From Lepas anatifera (lineage: Eukaryota > Arthropoda > Thecostraca > Lepadidae): a stretch of 64,000 nucleotides of DNA. The translations under genes were made by a program, and so were the position numbers. The DNA lies in contig JAOTON010000386.1 of assembly GCA_034440635.1 (NCBI GenBank), positions 744,001-808,000 of the forward strand, written 5' to 3'. Shown here piece after piece: positions 22,569-33,055 of the stretch (positions are counted from its first letter, which is position 1; each line of letters begins with the position of its first letter). The notes below the pieces were generated by a model. That model was not told where the DNA came from, did not search any database, and saw only the letters and a list, made by a program, of their open reading frames with translations.

Positions 22569-25161
22569 CAGGGGCGCAGCCAGAGCTTTGGTATGGGGGG
22601 CACACCAACTTTGAGGGGCACCTTAGGAGAAAAAGAAGCTTGCTACTTTAGCTTCTGAATCCTAATCTCGGCTTAAGCTTTGCAACAGCCCTCTGTTGTT
22701 ACCGTTATTAGCATACGTGCTGGTCCGTTCGCGTCCCCCCCTCCGCACTCATCACTCTTTAACCCCGGTGCCATCCTCTACATATCAGTTCTCTCCTTTT
22801 GTTGTAGCGTGCATATCTTTGTGTATGAATGTATGAATGTACGTATGAATACATGTTATGGATCTAAAAGGGCACTTTTTACACAACCTTAAAAACCTAC
22901 TATATCTTTGTTTATATCATTTTTGGGTACCTTTGGTTCAATAAAAATGCATATCAAGCATTGACGGAGAAGGAAAACTTGATTAAATCCGAAAAAAATC
23001 ATCAAAATTTCATGGAAGTAACCAAAAACACAGTTTTGGATAGATTTAAGGACAAATCAGCCAACTCATGCAAGTACTTAAATCAGATAAATCAGCGGAG
23101 CCTGTGATATCTGTTAGGTACCATGTGCAAGTGCAGACATATTGGAGTCGAAAATTCATTTGTTATGCGCACTGGTTTTGTCGTGGCGAGTGAGCCCTGG
23201 TTGAACGCAGATTAAGCTCCTCGCCTCCCACAATCACCGTGGGACGAGGAGTGGCATAGTGTCTTTGGAAGAATAAAATTTTGCTGCCGGAATAATTTGC
23301 GAGATACCTTTTGAACGCGTTTGTTAAGTTCCATATTTTCAAGGATCGGTCCCAGTCAATAGAACCTCTGTGGGCTCAGCTCAGCTCAGGGCCTTAGAGC
23401 TGCTCAGGAAATCACGTAATCAACCCAGGAGGCCCAGGTCAACTTAAAGGGTGCCATATTAGCCATGCGGCACCAGACTAGCTCAGAGGGAATCAGATGG
23501 GCCCAGGAGACACAATGATGACTCAGGGGGCACCAGTTCGACTCAGGGGCATTAGTTAAGTTCAGAGGGCAATATATCTGCTCAGGGGGCACCAGATAAA
23601 TTCCTAGTCCCCAAACCAGAGCGGGGGTCTAATCAGCTCAAGGAGCACCATATCAGCTCAGAGGATAAGGGATCAGCGAAGTCTTCCCCGACCAGCTCGG
23701 GGCCCAGATTAGCTCGGGGGTAGCAGATCAAGTCAGGAGGCACTTAATCTGTCCAGGAGCCCCATACCAGCTCAGTGGCCCTCATTAGCCTCAGTGGGCC
23801 CAGCTCAGCTCAGGGCCCCAGAGCTGCTAATGAAATTGCTTAATCAACTCAGGAGGCCCAGAACAACTTTAAGGGTACCAAATAGGCTCCAGGGTGCACC
23901 AGACTAGCTCAAAGGGCATGGGATGGGCTCAGCAGGCACAATGCTGGCTCAAGAGGCACCAGATCGACTCAGGGGCATTAGTTTAGCTCAGGGGGCAACA
24001 TATCTATTCAGGGGGCACCATATCGATCAGCCCAGGGGCCTAGATCAGCTCCTAGCCTCCAGACCAGAGCCGGGGCATAGATCAGCCCAGGGAACACAAG
24101 ATCAGCCCAGGGTGCACCAGACCAGCTCAGGGGGCACCAGATCATCTAAGGAGACATCAATAACCCACTCAGGGGGCACCTGATCAGCTCAAGAGGCACC
24201 ATATTTAGTCAGAAGACAGTAGATCAACTCCGGGAGGCATGGGATCAGCTCAGGGGGGGGCGGATCATCTCAAGGAACACTAAAACAGCTAATAGGGCAC
24301 CAGGCAAGCTCGGAGGCATCAGGCTAATCAGAGCGCATTACAGAGGTTCAAAAGGCACAATAATTTGCTCAGTGTTCAGGGGGCACCAGATTGACTCGGG
24401 GGCACCAGGTTAACTTGGAGGGCAGTGATCAGCTCAAGAGGCCAAGACCAGCTCAGGGGGCACCATATCATCTAACGAGACATCAATAACCAGCTCAGGG
24501 GGCACCAGGTCTTCTGAGGAGACATTAATAATCAGCTCGGGTCGGGGGGGCACCTGATCAGCTCGAGAGGCACCATATTGGCTCAGGGGACAGTAGATCA
24601 ACCCCGGGAGGCATTAAATCAGCTCTGGGGGCCCGGTTCAGCTCAATGGGCATTAAAACAGCTAATAGGGCACCAGGCAAGCTCGGAGGCATCAGACTAA
24701 GTCCAAGGACATTACATACGTTCAAGAGGCACCATTATTTTCTCAGGGAGGGGGCACCAGATTGACTAAGAGGGCACCAGACCAGCTCAGAGGGCACATG
24801 ATCAACTCCAGGGGCCAAGACCAGCGCTCAGGAGGCACCAGATGAGCTCAATGGGCACCAGATTAGCTCCTTTCGCACGATTATTGGCGACGATGAGGCA
24901 TTACCTGGAAACGGATTACGTGCCTATACTCTTCCCGGGTGCTTGGAAAGGGGACAGAATTCCCTAGCTGACCAAAAAAGGCACTACATTGTCAAACAAT
25001 AGCTTAATCGCTAAATGCAGTCTAGTTCCATCCAGGTTCAACGGCATAGGGCACTAAATTTCTAGCGGCACTGTCCATACGGGGTACACCACCTACCGAT
25101 CAAAGGGCACCCGACACCGATGGGGGCACGTGCCCCCTGTGCCCCCCTGGCTGCGCCCTTG
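22569..25161. mobile_element. hAT-like element whose body is a minisatellite, 2,593 bp
   Basis: The ends CAGGGGCGCAGCCAG and CTGGCTGCGCCCTTG are inverted (14/15), and the flanking duplication gggccaaa is perfect (22561-22568 and 25162-25169). From about 23385 to 24870 the interior is a degenerate 20-bp minisatellite. No transposase is visible. The left end also resembles the reverse complement of an orphan terminus at 25513-25529, but that site lacks the matching duplication. Confidence 0.93.
23385..24870 (+). repeat. 20-bp minisatellite AGCTCAGGGGGCACCAGATC
   Basis: About 1.5 kb of degenerate units centred on GCTCAGGGGGCACCAGATCA, some 70 in all by eye, with larger duplicated blocks. For example, the run AAGCTCGGAGGCATCAG occurs near 24308 and 24688. 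The GGGGGCACC core resembles the complement of the GGCGCCCCC core of the 9590-10860 array. Confidence 0.9.
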
Positions 25162-25512
25162 GGGCCAAACCACCCGTTTGGGTGGGCCAAATCGGGGAAA
25201 AAAATCGTGAAACTTTCCCTAATAGAACTTAACGAATCGGGATATTCCCTTAAAAAGCCCCTAGATTTTCTCTGGGGGCTTTAGGCCAACTCAGGGCCAC
25301 GAACCAGTACAGACGCTCAGCTCGGAAGAAAATTGAGTGCCTATGTGAAGCAGCCCATGAAACCCCCGAGGTGCCCTAGTTTTCTCCGGCAGCAGGATTC
25401 GGCCAGACAGACTGAGACACTCCTCAGCGTTTCCCTGGCGACGTTTTTAAGCTAGCAAAAGTGCCCCTTTTCCTCGAAAGTGTCCCTCCATGGTGTTGTG
25501 CCCCATACTGAG

Positions 25513-25529
25513 GCTCTGACTGCGCCCCT
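25513..25529. mobile_element. Orphan hAT-type right terminus
   Basis: CTCTGACTGCGCCCCTG is an inverted match to the left end at 22569 (CAGGGGCGCAGCCAGAG). No 8-bp duplication partner for the downstream cacaagtt was found, so its own left end is unidentified. Confidence 0.4.
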
Positions 25530-25945
25530 GCACAAGTTTCCAGGTTATTTTAGGGACATGAACACATGGTAGCAACTGGCCCAAAGAAAAAAACTATTGG
25601 TTTTAGAACGAAATTTTGTTGTGAGCAGGAACTTCGAGATTAACTAGCAAACGCCACTTTTTCCGTTGTGGTAACACCGTAACACTCATCGTTGCTCGCT
25701 TACTTTCTTGCTGAAAAACTTTCGGATGTCCATTGTTTTCGTCGCTGTCTCCAGTAACTGGAACGATGATACAAAACAAACGTTTGCACCACGCCTGCCC
25801 CAGCGCTCTACCAATTGGTACCAGTACCAGTGTCTCTATTGCTTTGATTGGTACAGGAAAATAAGAAATCGTCGGCTGATATTTCCATTCTCGCAAATCA
25901 CTGCAGGTTCTCGCGCGCCTCCGAGCAACGCGAGATGACGTTTCC

Positions 25946-27498
25946 CACCTCCTTCACTTTGGCGAGCATTGCGCGAGTCTGAGGAGGAAAGTAAAGCCGC
26001 GGACGGCGCAGCTCCGCAAGCTGACAGGAAGGTTCTGGGGCCTGCGTGAACAGCAGCTTAGAACAATAGCCAACGGCTACGTCCGTGGAGCGCTCAAGTT
26101 CGCGGCAGCAGCCTGGCTCCCCGCGGCCTGACTCCGACGTCGAGGTGATCGACCGCGAGTTACGCGCAGCGGCCCGCGCAGTCACGGGTTGTCCGCAGTC
26201 CACCCCGATAGACCCCCTCATGGCCGAGGCAGGCCTACCTACGGCTCGCCCAAGACGCCGAGTATTGTCGGCGCGCATGCTGTGCGGGGCGACGTCGCTT
26301 CCCGAGGGCGACCCCCTCCGGGAGGTTGCCGAGGCTACCACGCCCAGGCGCCTGACCACGTCCGGCTGGCGAGACACCGGCCGGGAGGCAATGGGAGAGG
26401 CCGGACTGTCTGGGGTCAGAGTGGAGGAGCGCCTCACCGTCACTGCCCCACCATGGACCACCAAAGACGGCGTTAGCATCTTGCTGGATGTTGGCCTACG
26501 GGGCCGCCGGAGCGCCCCTGACGCGGTGCGCCGCTCCGCAACGGAGGAGCACCTCACCGAGCTGCCACAAGAGGCAACCTGGATATGGTCCGACGGCTCC
26601 GCCGTTGGTGGCACATCGCTGGGCGGCGGGGGAGCCCTCATTGTTCTCCCGTCCGGCGAGACCAGAGAGGTGCGGGAAGCGGCCGGGCGACTCTGCTCCA
26701 GTACCCGCGCGGAGCTGTGCGCGCTGAGGGCCGCGCTGGAAGCCTTCACCAGCTTGGAGGGCGACCCCGTGAGGCTCCCGCTGGTCGTCTGTCTCGACTC
26801 CCAGGCGGCTCTCTCCACCCTGGCGAGAGGAGCCGCGGGGCAGACGGCGCCGTTGGACTCAGATATTTGGCATCTCCTCTCTGCCATCACGACAAGAGGC
26901 TATAACGTATATCTTCAGTGGGTCCCGGCCCACTGCGGCCTTGACAGGAATGAACATGTCGACACTCTGGCGAAGGAGGCATCTGGCCTGCCGCAGGCAG
27001 AAGTGCCAGTGGATGTCAGGAGAGCAACTAAGGCTGTGGCCCGCGTCACTACCAAAAAATGGATCGCGGGTTGGCCGGACAGCCTACACAAGCGCATCAT
27101 GGGGGATTTACCTGCCGCCCCCGTAACCGGCGAGGACAGAGAGGCGGCCGTAGACGTGCACCAGTTGAGGGCCGGCCACTGCGGCCGTTCACTCCAGTAC
27201 TTGCATCGCATCGGCCGCCACCCCTCTCCGGCGTGTCCTCAGTGTGCAGACAAAAGGTGCCCAGCGGCGCTTTGCGCCGTTTGCCGCGAGGAGGCCGACA
27301 CGCCGGAGCATGTGCTCCTGCGCTGCCCGTCCCTCGCCGGCACCCGCCTGCGCCATCGAGGCAACATACACATCGACCCGGAGCAGCTGCGGGACGGTGA
27401 CCTGGTGGCGACCTTGGCCGGCGGCTACCTGTGCCACAGGGAGCCGCTGGGCTATGGTCCGCGAAGGACCCAGAGGGAATAAACAACAACAACAACAC
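25946..27498 (+). mobile_element. 5'-truncated R1/Loa-like LINE with target-site duplication
   Basis: The insertion is bounded by an 11-bp direct repeat, ATGACGTTTCC (25935-25945 and 27499-27509). It begins inside the reverse transcriptase thumb (HLLHFGEHCASLRRKVKP). It ends right after the stop codon with a short AAC repeat tail instead of poly(A). The clean duplication and long open frame suggest a recent arrival. It shares its RT thumb and connection segment with the decayed LINE at 13208-16620. Confidence 0.93.
26126..27482 (+). pseudogene. LINE ORF2 C-terminal region: RNase H and Cys/His domain
   Basis: Open for about 450 codons. The RNase H motifs are in order: WIWSDGSAVGG (Asp at 26592), STRAELCALRAAL (Glu at 26712), VVCLDSQAALSTL (Asp at 26796) and RNEHVDTLAKEA (Asp at 26961), so all four catalytic acidic residues are present. 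A Cys/His cluster follows (CPQC at 27234, CAVC, then EHVLLRCP), typical of the C-terminus of R1/Jockey-group LINEs. RNase H removes the RNA strand of the RNA-DNA hybrid during target-primed reverse transcription. The upstream thumb segment (25946-26128) is in another frame, so one frameshift lies near 26127. As most of RT is absent the copy cannot act on its own. Confidence 0.9.
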
Positions 27499-27509
27499 AT
27501 GACGTTTCC

Positions 27510-28290
27510 GCGCGAGCTCAAAATTCAGCTGAACCCATCCAGGCGGAATCCTCCAATCGAGAGGTGCTGGTTGTGGGCGATTAGAACTTCACTTTTCATC
27601 GGCTGAGTCAAGCCTAGTTAGAGCGTATAGGGCACGGGTCCATTTACAGTTTTCTATATGCTGGGACACTAATGAATTACTCATTCTTCGTCTTTAATGA
27701 TAAATATCATTGCAATCATTTTCAGCACAATATGTGTTCCAGCAAACAACAGAATAAATGAGGATTTGGATATCTATTGTTCGCCCAGTGAGTGAACGTG
27801 AAAACTGCGACAAGATAACACGAGCTTGTCAGTGACCAATAATCAAACGACGTGCCAAAACGACGTGAAACACAAATTGCACATCTAACACATTAACATG
27901 TGCAATAGTTGTAACGTAATGATGAAACGAAAGTACCTTTGATCGAGAAAACGAGACAATGGCTATAAATGCGTTATGAACGGAATAAATACAGAAAACA
28001 ATATTTCAGACCACCTACTTCGTCCAGGGCTCAGTGCTGGGCATGCAATCGGTCTGCCACCGTCATTAGAGTGCTCAAGGAGCTCGGTGACCAATAACAA
28101 TCAGCCTCAGCTTTACCCTCAATAAGCTCATGTGGATAATTTACATTTAGACTGCCTGAAACGGGTCTGAAACAAGGAGAATATCAGTAAGTAACAGATG
28201 AAGGAGTAAACAAAGAAGCATAAACCAACATTTCTGAGAGCTAAATAAAGACACATTCATACGAGCACATTTGCGGGAACAATATGGTTA
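27510..28290. other. No feature seen
   Basis: AT-rich DNA between the LINE and the right end of the outer hAT. No gene recognised. Confidence 0.4.
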
Positions 28291-28410
28291 AATTTGTGGA
28301 TGAGCATCTACCTCAAAATATTGGGGGGCCAGCTCTATGGTCTGGCCCCCAACAAAATATTGGGGGGCCATGGCCCCCTGCCCCCCCGTTCCTACGCCTA
28401 TGCAATTTCT

Positions 28411-29189
28411 GACCGGATAGTCTTCTCCTTATCTGAAGCATGTTGCATGTTTACTTCTATCCCAGACGATGGCAGTTTAATGATCTGTCCCCAGATAATA
28501 ACAGCTGCATACATACCGGCGACGGAGATCTATGGCACTGTAAGCATGATAGTTAAATAAACTCTGCCCTAAGCTCTCGTAAAAAGCCCGGCGTTTTTGT
28601 GGCGGCTGTGTCCACCCTCCTGAACCTGTTTTTATCATTCGCCTGGCAATTTACTCGTTTTTAGAGCTAGTCTGCGTAATGTCACGACTGAAACATGTGA
28701 ACAAAATGTAAATTAAAGACAATCATTTGTTGCTTCACAGTCTTACTTGAAATGGTTGAAAATTCAAATTGGCTCGCTTTTAGACCAATATCAGGAGAAA
28801 ATTGCGGCGGTTACTGACGATATCCACTCCAGTGATGATGAAGACAACGGTGGGAATGGAATTGCCTTGCCCTGTGTTCCCTAGCGAATCTGTATCGTTT
28901 TTAGAACCTCCCAAGGTAATGGCACACACCACGCGCGATTTGATACTCTTTAGCCAGCACAGGAAGCTGGTACAGCAAGTCAACCAGACAGAAGTATGGA
29001 GCATGCGGTTGTGAGCTGAGAAGCTGGTGATTCGTGTGCTGCCGCTGTCACAGCGGAGAATCTGGTTGGTCGGAGAAGGGATACATATCTATGAAATTTA
29101 GGACTTCCGCCACTGAATTTGGGAGGTATTGATAAAGATGTGACCCGTCGTCCCTGCAGCCTCCTCCCTATATCACTATTTTTAGCTTT
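28411..29189. other. No feature seen
   Basis: Only short frames on both strands. Nothing assignable. Confidence 0.4.
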
Positions 29190-30104
29190 AGCATGCGCAA
29201 TGCCGGGGTCCTAAAGTGCCCCCACCCCTCCACTTATGTTTCCGAGGTAGCCGGAGAACCGTCCGCATCCGGAAAAAGCTACTTGGCTAAATTTGAGATA
29301 ATCTATGAGCGTGTCGATTGGCGAAATAATTGTGAATTTGGGCGATATGTTTTTCATTTTAGGCTTTTTAAGTGAGGCCTTTATTTTGAAACCGTCTCAA
29401 TCGCGCAGTTGCACCAGTTTACCTGCACTGTAGACCGAGTGGTGACGCAATAAGGCCATATAATCGGGATTATATGCCAAGATCAGGTCATATGAGGTCT
29501 GGGCTAAGTTCAAAGGTCACAGGCCAAGTTAATTCACCCCAATGTTCCGGTCAGATGGCATTGCTCAGTATGACGTATGTTATGTTGTGACTTCACAGTT
29601 AAGGAACACTATCAAGGTCGCACTGAACACTGTCAAGGTCAAGGTCACAGTTCAAGGTCAAACGTCTTCTTGGAGGTCAAACCTCCTTTTCTGCCCAAAG
29701 GCTGCTATAGTTCCAGTTATATTTTACATATTTGGGAATAAGTCATACCATAATGTCATATGTCAGTGTCCTTGAATGACCTTGACCTTTAACCTTCAGA
29801 GGAAATTTTATGGGAGCTCACCTCTATGACCTCAGTCCGCTTTCGGTGTATTCCTGGCTTGTTCTGCATAATCACAGCATTTCCCAATAGGGCTCCAGCG
29901 TGATCCAGATTTGACATGTACGACCTCGTTTGAGTTCGAAGATATTGACCTAAGCCAATGAAAAATGGTTATGATGTAGATCACTATCACCCTAAACGGG
30001 CGTTTTTTTAGCCCTCTTGGTTTTGGGATCTCAAGGGGTGGGACAATTTAGGACCCACTCAACTGCACATCGACGCCAAATCCTCTCTCCACTGCGTGTG
30101 ATGA
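29190..30104 (+). mobile_element. TTAA element family B, plus-strand copy
   Basis: It matches the reverse complement of 47801-48642 along its length (CGGAGAACCGT, CAGTTGCACCAGTTTACCTG/CGGTCGCACCAGTTTGCCTG, CTGCACTGTAGACCGAGTGGT, TTCCGGTCAGATGGCA, AACGGGCGTTTTT). The right end (TCTCTCCACTGCGTGTGATG) has lost its TTAA, and the left end is degenerate. The interior around 29600-29790 is packed with AGGTCA/TGACCT words. No protein is encoded. Confidence 0.8.
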
Positions 30105-32349
30105 TACCCAATGCCTGCGCAGTAAGCAATATGAGACTGCACGCAGTAGGGGAGAGCTTCTGCGCCCGGCAATGTCAGAAAATCAAGCTTTTGCGCTCAC
30201 CTTTCTACAAGTATCCCTCTTCAAAGCTTCCAACAGTTCTTAATTTTCCGGAAATAAAAATCGCATTATATCCTCTTCAATTCAAACTGTTTTTTTCACG
30301 CATATTGCAGGGACTAAGATGAAATAAATCATCGACTACAGTGCTTGTATGCACACTAAGCCGACAGTCCAGGCTCCGGCTTATGGTTAGTGACACGTGC
30401 AAAAATAGCCTGGAGATTGGCTGCACAAGACGGATTAGCAGGTGTCGATGTCTCGCTGAGAGGGAACTCCGGGCCATGACAGGTTTGCTAAAAACAGAAC
30501 AAACCACTGCCTGCTACTTTTTCCCCGCAGGTAAGGGCGTTGCAATAGATTTTCGAGTAGGTGGGGGAGATGAGCATACCTAGTCATGAAAACCTGTGTT
30601 TCTTTGAGTGGTTGGATGTTAATTTTGTATTTAAAAACTCTGCACTCAGGAAAATAGCAAAATGGAAATGTTTGCACTTCGAATCCCTTTTGAACCACTT
30701 CAGAACAAAAACCAGAAAAATGTACTCTCTGAAAAGTAGGGAGTCGCCGTCCCTCCCTTTCCGAGAGCAGAAGACATGCCTTCCCCACCCAATGGCAAAA
30801 CGCCTCCCCAGAGGAAAAGGCAGAGCCATAGAAGTGTGCGGTGCATGTGTGCCTGGCCCGGTGAAAATGGACATGATGCAACATTAGAGAAGTACATGGG
30901 CGTCAATAACGATAGATACCAATGTGTCTGGAAAGAGGCGAGGCTTATGGGAGAAAAACATTAGCTGGCCAATGACCACACACGGTCGTCTGTTTTTGAG
31001 CCACTGGATACAGAGCCATAAAATTTGGAACTAAAGAAGGTTGAACGCTCAGCTCCAGATGTGTCAAAGGTGCCCAATGTTAGCGTACACTAGCCCATTA
31101 GCCCCTACATACATAAACAATGTGTGATGCAGCATTCCTGCCAGGCATTCTCACAGGCGTTAAAATGTTCAGGAACCTCTCAAAGCATCGCATGTACAGA
31201 ATCTCTTGCAGCTTGGAATGGAGAAGCTTAGGAAGCGTCAATCACAGGTGCAGCTGGAAGATAGTGGATTCCGGCTATTCTTTGCGGCTCGCTGCGGCTT
31301 TGGTGTTGAAGCCACCGTGACTGGTGGTGGGGGAGGTCACGGTAGGTTCCGAAGCGAGTCTCGAGTGAAGTGCTGGAACACCACAGGGGCCACGGTGGGA
31401 TACTGTGCGGAACGGGCGACCACTGTGCGCAGCCTCAAAGCTCAGTACATGGCAGCCACGAACACAAACCAGACGAGATCATATTTTAAACATTAACATT
31501 CCACTCTTTATTTTCACAGAATATGACGCAGCCATGCAGTACAAAAATCGTACGTTGAGGCGCACAATTGTATGAAATCTTCAGATTTATTTATGATAAC
31601 ACGGCTTTGCATCATGTATTGTGGTATTTACTACGCAGTAGTCTGTTCTGACACCTTTTTCTACTTATACCACATCAGGAGGATATTCCACGCTTCGACG
31701 AAGCACTGTGATGAGATACAGCGCTACGGCCAAACACCAGGTTGCATCAGCCTTCCTCAGGCCGCGTGGCGAGCTCTGGGTTAGAGCGCGGGGCGTGATT
31801 GGATCTTTTTGTGTCAGTTCTTGTTTATCTGACCCTGATGACACCAAATCAGGTGTGGTCGACTGGAGGTTGGGCGTGTCATGGCCAAGAAAACTCAGAT
31901 CCAGACCTGCTTATAACTCAGATTTCCTTAACAAATCCAGAAAAATCCTAACCCTAATCCAAGTCATGTCCAAAAATAAGACTAAATCTGTCAAAATTGG
32001 AGGCAAGATCCATATCCAGAACCGAAGATGTCTGAATTGTCCGCCCAATGCAATATAATTCCCAGCAGCATCATTATAAGGTTTGAGGGCGCCTCAGCAT
32101 AGAGGGAGGAAAAGGCCATAAACCTGTTGCCAACAAATGTCAATACCGAAAGCTATTGTTTTTAACTTTTAAATATTGGTAGTTGTTGAATCCACATAAA
32201 TGCCACAATGGTCATGGATTTAACACATTGATACATTGATAAAAACACAGCCAGGCAATCATATTCCTGAGTTGGCAACGAGGCTTAACGAACATCACAT
32301 GTTGCGTAATACTGCTGCTGTTGTAAGACTGCAAAGCAGCACGGACGCA
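30105..32349. other. No assignable feature
   Basis: Several frames of 60-150 codons overlap on both strands around 30435-30960 and 31200-31500. None shows a domain or motif I recognise, so I do not call genes. A Gly-rich stretch near 31320-31345 is low complexity. Confidence 0.35.
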
Positions 32350-32445
32350 AAATTAAATTGGGGTCCTGGGAATCGAACCCCATCCTACAATTTGAGTGTT
32401 ATGCTCCTCAATTCAGCTATCATACCACTGGGTCACGTGTGCACG
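32350..32445 (-). mobile_element. tRNA-like SINE head
   Basis: On the minus strand, AGTGGTATGATAGCTGAATT is a degenerate A-box region, and GGGGTTCGATTCCCAGG about 35 bp later is a good B box. An acceptor stem does not close, so it is more likely a SINE remnant than a tRNA gene. Confidence 0.55.
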
Positions 32446-32491
32446 GTGTCAGACCCATGTAGCTTGATTAGGGTAGGCAAAATCGTTAACA

Positions 32492-33055
32492 TTGTTTAAA
32501 TTGTATATTTATCAAATACTTTTTACTTCACCCCTGAATCCAAATGAGATGAGAAACCAAATGCAGCCGGCCACTGACGGGTACGAGGAGTTCGGTAAAA
32601 CCTCCGTTACCTCTGGACGTGCTGCGAGCCCTCCTATACCAAGGATTGTCCTGCAAGTTGGAAGGGGACGTAGCTCAACACGGCTCGTGTCCGTACTGTC
32701 GTCTTCAGTTGCAACGTTTCAATTGCAACGTTCCCTGCTAGCAGGAGATATCGAGACGAATCCAGGACCGGTAAATGACGGCGGTTACACAGCCAGGAGC
32801 GCCCTTCAACATTCGCTTTACTCCATAACGCGCAAGTCTTCGAAACAAACTGGGTTCCTCGAGCGAGGCGGAGGAATTGAAGACCTTCGACGTGATCGCC
32901 TTCAACGAACTTGGCTAGACAGCGACATCTGCGACGCTGAATTGGGAGCTTCTTTTCCTGACCACACTTTATTTCGCCGTGACAGGGGCGATGTCGGGGG
33001 AGTTCTTTGCGCTGTACGCTCATCTATGACCAACCAGACGCACGGCCGGATCTGA
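32492..33055 (+). pseudogene. CR1-like ORF2 N-terminus: 2A-like peptide and AP endonuclease start
   Basis: The 187-codon frame carries LLAGDIETNPGP at residues 82-93, an exact fit to the 2A consensus (D-x-E-x-N-P-G-P). At 2A sites the ribosome fails to join Gly to the final Pro and continues, giving two proteins from one frame. 2A-like motifs at this place are known from CR1/L2-type LINEs of sea urchin, amphioxus and molluscs. About 47 residues further on is an apurinic endonuclease segment (TWLDSDICDAEL, LFRRDRGDVGGVLCAVRSS). The next Met upstream is at residue 19, and the true start is not certain. The frame is broken after 33055, and endonuclease remnants continue degraded to about 33420 (LLVLGDF near 33190). 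Confidence 0.85.

Larger units (their letters stand above)
22012..28402. mobile_element. Outer hAT-like element split by later insertions (6.4 kb)
   Basis: The left end CATAGGCGAAGGAACGG and the right end CCGTTCCTACGCCTATG are inverted (16/17). Similarity continues inward: left AAATTATTGGGGGGCAGGG, right as reverse complement GGGGGGGCAGGGGGCC with AATATTTTGTT. Flanking 8-mers are caatttca (22004-22011) and caatttct (28403-28410), 7/8. Within lie the 22569-25161 hAT and the 25946-27498 LINE. Confidence 0.75.

Noticed and set aside
22569..25529. Pairing the 22569 left end with the terminus at 25513-25529
   Set aside because: The termini match well, but the flanking 8-mers differ, whereas the end at 25161 has a perfect duplication.
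25898..26890. 330-codon minus-strand frame
   Set aside because: It lies opposite a LINE frame with complete RNase H motifs and is an antisense shadow of GC-rich codons.
30435..30964. Genes on either strand around 30.4-31.0 kb
   Set aside because: Frames of 62-149 codons overlap on both strands with no domain, repeat or splice evidence to choose any.
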